Below, piece after piece: positions 50,797 through 61,740 of a stretch of 64,000 bases of DNA (the first letter of the stretch is position 1; each line of letters begins with the position of its first letter). The notes beneath the pieces are model-generated. The model made no database searches and was not told the origin of the DNA. It saw only the letters and a list, made by a program, of their open reading frames with translations. The stretch comes from Stentor coeruleus (Eukaryota; Ciliophora; Heterotrichea; Heterotrichida; Stentoridae), in contig MPUH01000165.1 of assembly GCA_001970955.1 (NCBI GenBank), positions 1 to 64,000 on the forward strand, in the 5' to 3' direction. Position numbers and translations under genes: made by a program.

Positions 50797-53448
50797 CTAA
50801 TACTTTTTCTTGCCAATCGTTATTTTGAACCCATCCCCAGCTACAGCGAGTTCTTCACTTGAATCAGAAAATTTCTGTATTTTCGTAGGTGTCTCAATTG
50901 AACTTTCACTATCATAATCCTTAAACGTAACCCTTTTACGATCCCTCAACCCCCTTCCAAATACTTCAATATCATCCCCAGGACATGGTAAATTTAACCA
51001 ATCAGGCAACTCATCTTCAGTTAGCAACCTACAAGCATATTCTTCCTGATAAGTTCTATCCGCGTCAATTTTTTCAAATATCTCAAACTCCTCATTATTC
51101 CTAGCAATAATTTCATTCAACTGCTGATCAGTCAAATACTCATTTTCATCATGAACACTATCATCATCTTCATCATTTCTCAACAAATCTCTTAACCTTT
51201 CTCTCCTTTCATACTCTGTTGATTTCGCATTAAAAAGCCCAGCTTCAATAACTTTTGCTTCAACATTTTTCTTATGTGCAGCTTTAGTCAAAATAGTTTC
51301 TTCAATTCTTGTATTAGTAACAAGTCTATAAACCCTAACTTCTTTTTTTTGCCCAATCCTATGTGCCCGATCTTGAGCTTGTAAATCCATATGTGGATTC
51401 CAATCAGAGTCATAAATTACAACAGTATCAGCAGCTTGAAGATTAATACCAAGTCCACCAGCTCTAGTACTTAATAAGAAAATATGATAAGGTGATCCTG
51501 GGGTATTAAAAAGATTAACCCTATGGTCTCTATCATCAGGTTTTGTCCCACCATCAAGTCTTAAATATTCAAATCCTCTATATTCAAAATATAATTGCAT
51601 TATATCCATGAGTTGGGTCATTTGGCTAAAAACTAGAACTTTATGATTTGTTGTTATAAACTTATAAAACATCCGATCAAGTAGTTCGAATTTACCTGAA
51701 CATCTCCAGATCTCATCAGTTACAGGGATTTGATTAAAATGAAGAAATAAATAAGGATGATTACATACTTTACGTAACTGCATCACTGTGTTGTTTAGAT
51801 TTTTTGACTTCCATGAACTATCTCTACCATAACAACTTTTTTCTTGTATGTCTTTATATAATTTTTTCTGCCATGATGATAAATCAACTTTTAACACATA
51901 TTCTACTTTATCAGGCAGTTGAGATTCAACCTCTTTTTTCACTCTTCTTAATAAAAATGGTCTAAGAACTTGATGTAATCTGTTTATTACTAATAAACTT
52001 TCTTCTTCATTAAGAACTACTTGTTTTTCTCCTGAAATTTTAGAAAAAGGCTGATTGAACCATTTTTCAAAGTCTTCTTGTGAATGAAAAATTTTCGGTA
52101 ATAAAAAGTTTAATAATGACCAAAGTTCAGCTAAATTGTTTTGTAATGGAGTTCCTGTTAAAAGAAGTCTATGTTGGGAATTGTATTGCAAGCCTAAGAC
52201 TTGGGCGAATTTCGATTTAGAATTTTTCATTCTATGGCCTTCATCAACAACAATATGGCACCAGTCAATTTTCGTTAATTGTTGTTTATCTTTCATTATA
52301 TATTCATATGTTGTTAAAAGGACATTAAATTTTCTAGCACTTAAAACATTTAAAACTATTTGTCGTCTGTGTAATGGAGGACCTTTATAGATGACAACTT
52401 TGATTTTTGGAGCCCATTTTTTGAATTCAACCATCCAGTTTGATAAAGTTGATAAAGGGACGACAACTAGAAATGGACCAGTTACATCTTTGTTTTCTAT
52501 AAGATATTGAAAAAGGGCAATTGTTTGAATGGTTTTACCAAGACCCATTTCATCAGCTAATATGCCATGAAGGTTGTTGTTGTATAAACTGACAAGCCAC
52601 TCAAGCCCAGCGAGTTGATAGATTTTCAATGCTCCACCTTCGATTCCTTTAGGTTGAACTTTTACTTCTTCTTTGATTGTATGGGTAACTTTATAATAAG
52701 TTCTAGAAGCAACTTTTAAACTTTCTGCAATTTTCTCACCTGTTAACTCTTGATCAGCAACTTCTTCTATAGTAGCTTCAATCTCACCTTTTTGCACAAG
52801 GACTTTAGCCCCGATAAGCCTAAGAAACTCATCAGTTTGTTTTAGTATCTGCAACAACCGACTGTTTTTTGTTGTATTTATCAGCTCTATATAAGCATCC
52901 ATATCATTTTCTTTTAAAGCTCTCATTCTTTCTTTTTCATTTTTTTCCTTCTTAGCCAGTCCTTGTCTATCAAGCATATCAATAACATTTTTGCATCCAA
53001 GAACGCTTTTTCTGAGGTTGATGATTTTTTTTCTATGAAACTCGAAAAATATATTAACGTGCATATAGAGATCTTTGATTAAGTTTCTATGGATTTCTTT
53101 TTGTTTACTACTTGTCCCACGGGAAATAATTGACTTGAATCTGTCTTGGATTTTTTCATTTTGGATGGAAGAGAAGTCTTTAGGAAGGATTCTTCTATAG
53201 TAGTTCCTGTCGATCAAATTGATTTCAAGATGTCTTTCACAGGATTCTTTTGGTTTCGGCATGAGGTCTTTTAGGGTTTCTTGAGTTTTTCTATGCTTAT
53301 CTTTGATTTGAAAAAGCAGATATTGTCTTGATAGAAGATTCTCTTCAGAAATCTCGCTTTTGGTCCCATTTTTAGGTTTTTCTTTGAGTTTCCCATCAGA
53401 TCGAGATTTTTGCCGGATCTTGTTTGTGCTGATTGACATATTTATCAA
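50797..53448 (-). CDS. SNF2-family chromatin-remodelling ATPase (SWI/SNF-like)
   Basis: ATP-dependent nucleosome remodeller. 883 residues. The N-terminal region (KQKEIHRNLIKDLYMHVNIF, FEFHRKKIINLRKS) resembles the HSA domain that binds actin-related proteins. Helicase motifs: I ILADEMGLGKTIQT, II DEGH, III LLTGTPLQNNLAELWSLLNF, V LLSTRAGGLGINLQAADTV, VI QAQDRAHRIGQ. The SnAC-like segment (KAAHKKNVEAKVIEAGLF...RRERLRDLLRNDEDDD) follows, as in Snf2/BRG1/Sth1. No bromodomain is present; the protein ends with an acidic/basic tail and TAG. SWI/SNF subfamily assignment rests on HSA plus SnAC. Confidence 0.9.
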   Translation of the reverse strand: MINMSISTNKIRQKSRSDGKLKEKPKNGTKSEISEENLLSRQYLLFQIKDKHRKTQETLKDLMPKPKESCERHLEINLIDRNYYRRILPKDFSSIQNEKIQDRFKSIISRGTSSKQKEIHRNLIKDLYMHVNIFFEFHRKKIINLRKSVLGCKNVIDMLDRQGLAKKEKNEKERMRALKENDMDAYIELINTTKNSRLLQILKQTDEFLRLIGAKVLVQKGEIEATIEEVADQELTGEKIAESLKVASRTYYKVTHTIKEEVKVQPKGIEGGALKIYQLAGLEWLVSLYNNNLHGILADEMGLGKTIQTIALFQYLIENKDVTGPFLVVVPLSTLSNWMVEFKKWAPKIKVVIYKGPPLHRRQIVLNVLSARKFNVLLTTYEYIMKDKQQLTKIDWCHIVVDEGHRMKNSKSKFAQVLGLQYNSQHRLLLTGTPLQNNLAELWSLLNFLLPKIFHSQEDFEKWFNQPFSKISGEKQVVLNEEESLLVINRLHQVLRPFLLRRVKKEVESQLPDKVEYVLKVDLSSWQKKLYKDIQEKSCYGRDSSWKSKNLNNTVMQLRKVCNHPYLFLHFNQIPVTDEIWRCSGKFELLDRMFYKFITTNHKVLVFSQMTQLMDIMQLYFEYRGFEYLRLDGGTKPDDRDHRVNLFNTPGSPYHIFLLSTRAGGLGINLQAADTVVIYDSDWNPHMDLQAQDRAHRIGQKKEVRVYRLVTNTRIEETILTKAAHKKNVEAKVIEAGLFNAKSTEYERRERLRDLLRNDEDDDSVHDENEYLTDQQLNEIIARNNEEFEIFEKIDADRTYQEEYACRLLTEDELPDWLNLPCPGDDIEVFGRGLRDRKRVTFKDYDSESSIETPTKIQKFSDSSEELAVAGDGFKITIGKKKY

Positions 53449-54170
53449 TAGATTGGTTGGGAACTACTTGCAGAGAACACCCTGTTTGTAAGAAATTTAT
53501 AATACCTATGATTAGTCTTTAAATAATCTGAAATTAAAACACTTGTACTAAGACCCTATTTATTTAGAATCCATATCTAACTAACTTATAAAGTAAATTT
53601 TTTTTAGATTTCATGCTAAATGATACTGATTAAGGAAGAAGTTTGTAATTTTATGGTTTTCATAGTATAAAGTGTTATAAAAAATAAACTCTTTGCTTGT
53701 GAAAAATAGATACAAAGATAAGATTTTAGATAAGAGAAAAGTTTTGGTTTATTATAAAAATCAAAGTTGATGGGTTTTTTTATGGGAATATTTTTGGTAT
53801 TGGGATGGAAAAATTATTTGGAGATTAAGTTAAGATTTTAGCATGTATATTAAAAGGATAGAATAGTTTCTTATTAAAAAAATATTAAGATTGTAAGTTT
53901 ATAGATATAATTGATCTTGAAAATCAAGAACTTCTCAAAAAATATAATTTTTATTGGGAAAAATAAAACTTCATTTGAAAGGTATTTAATAACAATGTAA
54001 GCTCTTGATATAACCAATTTAGATTACAGAATCAACCACTTTTCAACAAGTAATTTTGTGATTGGATTAGTATATATTAAAAGTATGAGAAAGTACTTTT
54101 CACTTTGTCAACTAAATTCACTCATTTGTTCTAATTTTTATAAGAAAAATATATAGGCGATGTTTTATAA
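53449..54170. other. intergenic between divergent genes
   Basis: G/T-rich near the minus-strand SNF2 start and C/A-richer near the VPS37A start. No gene seen. Confidence 0.55.
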
Positions 54171-55082
54171 ATGGATCCTATTGAGACTTGCTTTGAGGAA
54201 ATTAAAAAAACCTTCCAAGATGCTATAAGAACCAGCAACTTAGAAATAGATTTCAAGTTCAAACTAAAATTCGGACTCCTGGGTATAAAAATCAAGTTCC
54301 AGATTGACTTTCCTCTGAGTCCTCCAGTAATTTTAGTAGGAACACAAGTCAAGCATTCCATTGTAGATGTCTTTGGAATTATTAAGTATAATGAGTATTA
54401 CAATTGGGAAAATGATACTGATATCAGTAAAATCCTCCTAAGAATCAAAAATGAATTCGAATCATGTCCACCAGTACCAAGTGCCGTCCCAAACTTCCCA
54501 GACTTTAAATTATATGCAAATCAGCTTGGTCGTCGTATGGAAACAGAAGCTGATGTCCATCAAGTTATCCACTNTATATCATCCTAATAAAATTATCAAA
54601 AAAAAAATCATTAAAAAAAACATACAAATCAGCTTGGTCGTCGTATGGAAACAGAAGCTGATGTCCATCAAGTTATCCACTCAACAAATGAATACTGCAT
54701 TTTAAAAATGGAAAGAGATGATCTCCTAGAATCTAACAAAAAAACCTTATCCGAAATAACATCATCTAAAAAAGCATACAATACTCTATATCAATCAAAC
54801 CTTTCTCAAATAACCAAATACAGACAAATGCAAAACAAAATATCCGAACTTAATGAAACAATTACCCAATTACAACAAAAAACTAATGAAGCTTTACCTA
54901 AATATCTCGAAGAATTAGAAAAAGAATATACAATCAGAGCTAATGAAATATACAACAAATTATTAAGAAAACAAATAACCTCAGGAGAATTCTGTGAAAA
55001 GTACCAAGAGCATATGAAATTCGTTAAACTAATTCAATTAGCTAAAGGCAAACTACTTCTAACCAACTCAATCATAATCTAA
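54171..55082 (+). CDS. VPS37A: VPS37A-type ESCRT-I subunit
   Basis: ESCRT-I component in multivesicular-body sorting. The N-terminus is a UEV/E2-like fold without catalytic Cys (KIKFQIDFPLSPPVILVGTQ, VKHSIVDVFGIIKYNEYYNW). The C-terminus is a Mod(r) helical domain (VHQVIHSTNEYCILKMERDD, TNEALPKYLEELEKEYTIRA, SGEFCEKYQEHMKFVKLIQL). UEV plus Mod(r) distinguishes VPS37A from B-D. An assembly joint (N at 54574) duplicates about 58 bp and inserts about 45 bp of A-rich sequence; collapsing it gives one continuous protein of about 265 residues. Stop TAA. Confidence 0.8.
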
Positions 55083-55199
55083 AATTCTAAACTTTATCAA
55101 TAAAAAAATCTAAAATTAAATAATTTGATCATATATAAAAAAGACTGTATATGAAAAAAATAACTATATGTCTTGAAGATTTATAATTTAAAAAAAGTT

Positions 55200-57281
55200 A
55201 TGGACATATCGATAGAAAGAAAAGCAGAAGACTCACGATACAAGTCTCCATTTTGTAATGTCCCTACAAGTTCATCAGCTTTTTATGAGATTCCTAATCA
55301 CTTTCCTACTTGGTCAAAAGGAGGTCTTTCTCAATGGCTTCCTAGAAGATTTAAACAAGTGATTCCAAAAACTTTTCAAGTCCCGAATTTTTGCAGTGGC
55401 GCTTTTTCTTCTAATGTTTCAACAAATGTCTTAGAATCTCCTTGTCAGAAAAAAGTCTCTTTACCAAGAAACTCTGTGAGTAATACAATAACAGACTCTC
55501 CAAGTGTTGTTCAAACAAAGACTTTATCTAAAGAAAAAGATTATACGAAAACTAAGTCGAAAATGCTTAGTTTATGTGAAGAACTTGAACTGTCTGTAAG
55601 AAAAATACCTAGTTTTCAGGTAAAAGGAGTCCCAACACCAACACATACAAGATATGATATTATAAAAAATATAAATCCTTTAAAAATCCTTGGAGATTTC
55701 CCAGAAAAGACACATGCAAGAACTTTGACTGGAGAGGTCAGAAAGCCTAAAAAGTTCCAAATTGATATCCCGGAAATCATTGAGCAGGATAAAAGGAAAA
55801 ACAAAATGTGGATTTTTATGTACTTTTTAGATATCATGAGGGCAAGTAATGGGCTTAGTTTACAAAGTGAAGAAACTCGGAATTATAAATTTTATGTTGG
55901 TCCAGGGAATAATTCTAATCTTATAGTCAGACTTATGAGATCAAGACCATGGTGGTCTAAAACTGATAGTCGAAAAGAAGCTAATTTTGTATGGACAAGT
56001 CTTAAACATAAAAAAACACTTAAAAAACTTGGACATGGTAAAACTATGATACTTAATAAAGGTATGCATACAAAACTTCCTCGTAATCGTGTAGCCGATG
56101 CAGAGAAATTCGGTTATCAATCTTTAGTAAATTCAAAATATTACTGTCGACTTGAGACTATCCCAGTCAGCAGCANACATACAAAACTTCCTCGTAATCG
56201 TGTAGCCGATGCAGAGAAATTTGGTTATCAATCTTTAGTAAATTCAAAATATTACTGTCGACTTGAGACTATCCCAGTCAGCAGCAATTCTTTAAAAATT
56301 TGTAATAGACTTGAAAAAAACCAGCATATTTGCAGTAAAAAACTCATGTTTTACAATCTTAGGAACTATTATACGAAAAAAGGGAAAAATCTTTTCGATG
56401 TTGTTCCTGTAACTTTTCATGTCAAATCAACTGGCAAAGATAAAAACTTTCTTGAATTCGCAGAGTATTATAAAGAACAAGAAAAAAACAGGATGAATAA
56501 TATTTGGATTATAAAACCAGGGGAAAATACTAATAGGGGTAAAGGGATTTCAGTAGCTTCAAGTCTTGAAGAAATCATAGAATTAGTTGAAGATAAAATA
56601 TCAAGTCATACTTGTATTATACAGAAATATATTGAAAGACCTTTACTTGTAAACAAAAGGAAATTTGATATTCGATGTTTTGCCCTTATGACATCAGTTA
56701 ATTCTAATATCCAAGGATACTTTTACACTGAAGGTTATATTCGTACATCATCCAAAGAATTTTCTACAAAACATCTTGAAAACAAATACATCCATCTAAC
56801 AAACGATGCTGTTCAAAAAAAATCTGAAGACTATGGAAAATATGAAGCTGGAAACAAAATATCCTACAATGAATTACAAAACTATATAAACACCACATAT
56901 CCAAAAGCTAATATAAATTTTGAAAATGATATACTCAAAAAAATAAAAAAAATTGTTAGACAATCATTTAAAGCTGTTTATGATAAAATAGATCCATATA
57001 AACGTTTACATTCTTTTGAATTATTTGGTTATGATTTCATGATTGATGAAGATTTTAAAGTATGGTTAATTGAAGCTAATACAAATCCATGTTTAGAAAC
57101 TGGATGTGCATTTTTATCTAGAATCATACCTGCATGTCTTGAAAATACTTTATGTTTAGTTTTAGATCCATTATTTCCCCCACCTCAGGAAAGCAAAAAA
57201 ACAATGTGGTGGCTTGAAGATATTAATATAGAAAATAAATTTGAACTTGTTTTTAATGAGTTTAAAAAATTTAATTTATAA
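55200..57281 (+). CDS. tubulin tyrosine ligase-like (TTLL) enzyme
   Basis: ATP-dependent amino-acid ligase that adds glutamate or glycine to tubulin. I start it at ATG 55200 (MDISIERKAEDSRYKS). The basic N-terminus of about 200 residues is unrecognised. The TTL domain carries NNIWIIKPGENTNRGKGISV, IIQKYIERPLLVNKRKFDIR (Arg of the nucleotide site), KYIHLTNDAVQKKSEDYGKY, ELFGYDFMIDEDFKVWLIEA and NTNPCLETGC. An assembly joint (N at 56176) duplicates about 105 bp; the copies differ by one synonymous C/T. Polyglutamylase versus glycylase cannot be decided. It converges on the CIMIP2 gene, 138 bp away. Stop TAA. Confidence 0.88.
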   Translation: MDISIERKAEDSRYKSPFCNVPTSSSAFYEIPNHFPTWSKGGLSQWLPRRFKQVIPKTFQVPNFCSGAFSSNVSTNVLESPCQKKVSLPRNSVSNTITDSPSVVQTKTLSKEKDYTKTKSKMLSLCEELELSVRKIPSFQVKGVPTPTHTRYDIIKNINPLKILGDFPEKTHARTLTGEVRKPKKFQIDIPEIIEQDKRKNKMWIFMYFLDIMRASNGLSLQSEETRNYKFYVGPGNNSNLIVRLMRSRPWWSKTDSRKEANFVWTSLKHKKTLKKLGHGKTMILNKGMHTKLPRNRVADAEKFGYQSLVNSKYYCRLETIPVSSXHTKLPRNRVADAEKFGYQSLVNSKYYCRLETIPVSSNSLKICNRLEKNQHICSKKLMFYNLRNYYTKKGKNLFDVVPVTFHVKSTGKDKNFLEFAEYYKEQEKNRMNNIWIIKPGENTNRGKGISVASSLEEIIELVEDKISSHTCIIQKYIERPLLVNKRKFDIRCFALMTSVNSNIQGYFYTEGYIRTSSKEFSTKHLENKYIHLTNDAVQKKSEDYGKYEAGNKISYNELQNYINTTYPKANINFENDILKKIKKIVRQSFKAVYDKIDPYKRLHSFELFGYDFMIDEDFKVWLIEANTNPCLETGCAFLSRIIPACLENTLCLVLDPLFPPPQESKKTMWWLEDINIENKFELVFNEFKKFNL

Positions 57282-57419
57282 ATTTTGTTGTTAGAATAAC
57301 GAGGAGAATATAATATTTATAAGAATTGATTGTGGATTATAATATTTTTTCTAATAATATAAATAAAACCATTATAAAAAGTCCAAAGTAAACCTAATAA
57401 TATAAAACTAAAAAAATCC

Positions 57420-58118
57420 TTAACGTCTATACTCAGGAATAAAAGTCGCTCTATCTTTAAGAACCTCAGCTTTCTCACCTTTTTGATCTTTGAAATCAGA
57501 TAAAGCATTTTTTCTAGACTGAGCATATGTCACCCCAAAAACATTATCAGCAACAACTCTTTTCAAAAACCCAGTATACCCTGGTATAGGTTCCCCATGT
57601 CTAACAGGTTTATCTTTTTTCTCTTTACCAAAAAATATCAGTGTATTAGTCCCGAAATCATTTTGCTCAGGGATTTTATCTTCAACCAATTTTTTATTCT
57701 CAAAAAAAGCTTCTGATGATCTTTTAAAGTCAATTTCCGGATCTTCGATTCCCCAAAATTTATTCCTTGTTTCTATTGGAATCAAAGGTGGCTCTTGACC
57801 TTTTTTCCCTTCAACTCCAAGCATTTCGCTGGCAGTTTTTTCTTTGACTTGATATAAATTTATAAATTGGTCTCTATGGACTGATCTGTATTTGTCTTTT
57901 GGATCTACATCAAGACCTTTAGGAAATTCTCCAACTGAAGATTTAAATGTTGTTTTTCCATATGTTTCTCCGTAAAGGTTTTCTGATTTGACACTTGGGA
58001 TATACCCTTGATAACCTGGGATATGGCTTCTGGCTGCATTTCTTCCAATACCTTCTTCTTGATCTAGAGCTGAAGGGATATGTCCTGTATAACCTGGCAA
58101 GTGTTTCATTCCACTCAT
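57420..58118 (-). CDS. CIMIP2/FAM166 ciliary microtubule inner protein
   Basis: 232 residues; stop TAA. Three repeats of the motif (L/I)PGYxGxIP or PGYTGF occur: LPGYTGHIPSA near the N-terminus, IPGYQGYIPS about 25 residues later, and IPGYTGFLKR at about 180. GETYGKTT and FGVTYAQS follow, matching the GxTFGxxT motif of FAM166/CIMIP2 proteins that bind inside axonemal doublet microtubules. Family knowledge places it in the lumen of doublet microtubules. The neighbouring TTLL gene suggests a microtubule-themed pair, though gene order in ciliates is weak evidence. Confidence 0.8.
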   Translation of the reverse strand: MSGMKHLPGYTGHIPSALDQEEGIGRNAARSHIPGYQGYIPSVKSENLYGETYGKTTFKSSVGEFPKGLDVDPKDKYRSVHRDQFINLYQVKEKTASEMLGVEGKKGQEPPLIPIETRNKFWGIEDPEIDFKRSSEAFFENKKLVEDKIPEQNDFGTNTLIFFGKEKKDKPVRHGEPIPGYTGFLKRVVADNVFGVTYAQSRKNALSDFKDQKGEKAEVLKDRATFIPEYRR

Positions 58119-58156
58119 ATTTTTATATTACTTTTGATTAGATATTGAGAATTTTA

Positions 58157-61100
58157 TTATTTATCTGATTCACTACCGATAATATATGCTTGAGATGATA
58201 CTGGGATTCTGAAATCTCCATATGTTCCTGTGAATTCTTCGTAGTTTTTACAAAACTGAAATAAAAACAAAGATCCTATATTAACCCCAGTCTCTGATTT
58301 TAAGAGTTTAGGCGAATGGTTTATTGAATAAAGTCCAACAAGTAAAATCAAAGTCAACCCTGAGAATTCTACAATAGCCCATGTTTTTATGTTTGAATAA
58401 TTCATAAAAAATGTTGATGTCCCTATTCCCCATAATGAAGCAACTAATGAGATTAATTGTGATAAAAATACTCTTTGGTAATTATAAGGTTTTAAAATAA
58501 TAGTCAAGATTATAAGTATTGTTATTATAATCGAACAAACTATACCATGGATGATTTGATTCTCAGTTTTAAGTGTTTTGTTAAAAATAATCAATAAAAC
58601 TTGCCCAAGGCTTAGAATTGAAGAATAAACATAACTTGTCCGTAGGTTTAAAAAATGAGATGCCCGTTCCCAATATGGTCTTGTAAGTGAACTTATGGTT
58701 ATAAATATCGATAGGATTATTGTTGTAAGAATTATAAAGAAAATATGTTTACCTTTATAACACATTGTTGTACAATCTTGATCTAGATAAGAGTCATAAA
58801 GATTATCACTGATTCCATTGATACAAAGGTAAATATTCATAAGCATTGATATTAAAGGCATAAAACCGATATTCCCTGCTATAGGTATAGAGTTTCTTAA
58901 TATCCGATTGAAACCTATTGAAGAAAAAAACTTTGAATATCTATAATCGATTTTAAGTAAATAAATTATACTGAATAATATCCAAATCAACACAATTACA
59001 GTGTTTAATATAAATATACGCCAAAAAAACTCGAAATTTACTTTGAAATATAAGTCATAGTCAAAAGCTAAAAGTACTTGGAAGTTTTTAAGTATATATG
59101 CATAAGCTTTTTGATCAGGGCCAATAACTAGGATTTGAAAAAACTGTAAAGGAAAATATGCGAAAAATATCATATCATCGAATGTCATTTGTGTTTCTTG
59201 GGTTATAAACTGCATATCTTCTCTTGTTTTAATCAAAGTATAGAAAAAAACTAAAAAGCTTATGAGAAAGTAAAATGCGCTTATTGAGTATAAAATTTGT
59301 TTACCTTTAGATGAAGTTCTGATTAGAAAGTTCTCAAAAGGACATGGACTTAATGGATGAAAATTAGGGATTTTCAAACCTCCAGGCCAGTTAATTTGCC
59401 CAACTAAAGTTATTATTTGACTACTAAATCGATCTATATGTGCTATATCAACAGTATAAATACTATCAATGTTTTCATCATAAAAAACTTGTCCGAGTAA
59501 ATATTCGACTGAAGGTCTTCCAGTAATTTCTTTGCTAAAGTATATTGAACCCATACACCCAAGGACTTTATTATTTCTTATTGCATGCTCAAGTTTCAAA
59601 GGGTCTTCATAATCTTCTCCTTTAGCCATAAGATAAAGTAAAGCTTCTTTTATCACTGTCACTGTATCATAACTCAAACACATATCCCCAATATATGGAT
59701 AATTTTTCGATAACTCTGATCTAATCTCATGTCCAAGATTCCCTACCCATTCTAATTGTGATATTGCAAAACTTCCAATAAGCAACTCTTTTCTCTTATT
59801 CAAATATGGTTCGCTAACTCCTTGAAAATATGTAAATATTGAATCAGCAGGGGTGATATAAACAAATTCTCCTTTCCTAACGCCCACATCATAAAGTGCT
59901 TCAACTACCATTTCAGGAAACAAACATGTTATAACATAAACATTACACCTTGTCTTTCTTATTTCATTAAAAAAACTTTTATATTCTTCAAAATTTTCTC
60001 TTGTATAATTTGCAGGGATTATTCTATGTTCTTCATCATTAATGATTTTAAATCCATTCAATTCAACAGTTTTTATAAATAAAGGATAGAATTCAAAATC
60101 TTGTCTTAAACTTCCTATAATAGCGATTTCTTTATACCCAAAGCTTTGAAATATAAGAAGCCAGGTATAAAAAAAATTCTCAGTGTTTTCTTCTAGTTTA
60201 AATAATTCAGGGTATTCTGTAAGGTTGTCTAGGCCAGATAATGCTCCAAGAGGAGAGATTTGAGGGATGTTTATATTATACTCTCTCAGAGCAAATAAAT
60301 TACCTTTGAGTCCACCACCAAAGAAACTAGTTATATAAGCAATCCCTAGCTTATCATAAATCATCGAAAAACACGCTTTATACCAATTCGGATCGAATAT
60401 AAAAAGCCCACAGTCAGTAGGAAAGAGCTCAATATAAAATCCTGGGATACTTTTTTTATCATTTATTTGACTAACTGCATACTCCGCTCCTTTATAAGTC
60501 AAGGCAATTTGTGGAGCAGAATACAAATGATAAATTTCATTTTCTCCACTAGCAACACCAATAACAAGTTTAATTTCCGTTTTTTCAGAAATANTGCTCC
60601 TTTATAAGTCAAGGCAATTTGTGGAGCAGAATACAAATAATAAATTTCATTTTCTCCACTAGCAACACCAATAACAAGTTTAATTTCCGTTTTTTCAGAA
60701 ATAAAAGTTACATTACCAGGGAAAATAGCCTGCTGATTTATTTCAANAAAAGTTACATTACCAGGGAAAATAGCCTGCTGATTTATTTCAACAACCACAT
60801 TTCTTGAAGCAGAAACACTCGAATTTTCAAACATTTCTCCAACTCTACAACTTTTTCCTTGATGCACATTCAAAACTGTATACAATTTTTTTCCCAGTCT
60901 ATATTCTTCGAGAATTTCTTTAACTCTTAAACTATCTATTTCTTCAATATCCTTATCATAATAATTCGAAATAAAATCCAAGCATTTTTTAACAGCAAAA
61001 TAATGATGCTCAGGCAAATTCAAAGCATTTTCCATACCAGGCTCTTTTATAAAAAAACTCCCTTCAAGAAAAACCTGAGAAATACTCATCGAAGACAATA

Positions 61101-61740
61101 GTAAAAATGTCCCTTCCTTTATCATTTTCTGATTTTCCAAAGAACTAAGAATAAAATCTAACTGTTTGTTTTTGCTAATAATAACAAGTTTATTAATCCC
61201 TTTAGATTTAAGTGTTTTTTTCACAAGATCAGAAATCTTCTCTTCATTCATGTTGTTAAAAAAATACACAATATGCAGTGTTTTATCGCCATGGATAGAT
61301 TTTAGTTCTTCAGCAATTTTTATATCTTCAATATCTTCTGAACAAAGGATTGTAAATGTTGTTAGATTGTAATAATTAAGAAATTCATTTAACGCATTAG
61401 CTTCTTTTTGTATTGTTTTATAGAGTGTGAAACGATATGGGTGGAAACCTGTGATTCTTGTCAAAGTTAAATATGGAAGATTGAGATACTCAGCATAGGA
61501 GTTTATTAAAGGGATTAAAGCATGTGAGAAAGTTATGTCAATTATAAGATGCGGTTTGAAGGTATTAGAATAGTTAACTATTTTGGGAAATGAGTCAAAA
61601 AAATCGATCAAAATAAAGTTATCAGGTGGGAAGTATGGCTTTAGAAGTTCTGGTGTTGCATGGCTTCCAAGGATTAAGCAGTTTGATATGGTTATTCCAG
61701 TTACATGGATGAATAGTATTGTCAGTAGTTTTAAAACCAT
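58157..61740 (-). CDS. receptor with two tandem periplasmic-binding-like domains and polytopic C-terminus
   Basis: Begins with a signal peptide (MVLKLLTILFIHVTGITIS). Residues about 20-330 look like one ligand-binding (ANF-receptor/Leu-Ile-Val-binding) fold (HLIIDITFSHALIPLINSYA, LPYLTLTRITG). A second such fold follows from about 345 (IKLVIGVASGENEIYYLYSA, GAEYAVSQINDKKSIPGFYI, YKEIAIIGSLRQDFEFYPLF, KTRCNVYVITCLFPEMVVEA). The last 400 residues hold about eight to nine hydrophobic helices (YSISAFYFLISFLVFFYTLI onward). Two assembly joints (N at 60594 and 60747) duplicate about 120 and 45 bp and break the frame; collapsing them gives one protein of about 1150 residues. Class C GPCR-like in plan, but the transmembrane part lacks a clear 7TM_3 signature. 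Stop TAA. Confidence 0.75.

Noticed and set aside
60499-61740. Two separate receptor genes at 58157-60526 and 60499-61740
   Set aside because: The split is produced by the joints at 60594 and 60747; collapsing the duplicated segments gives a single continuous frame.
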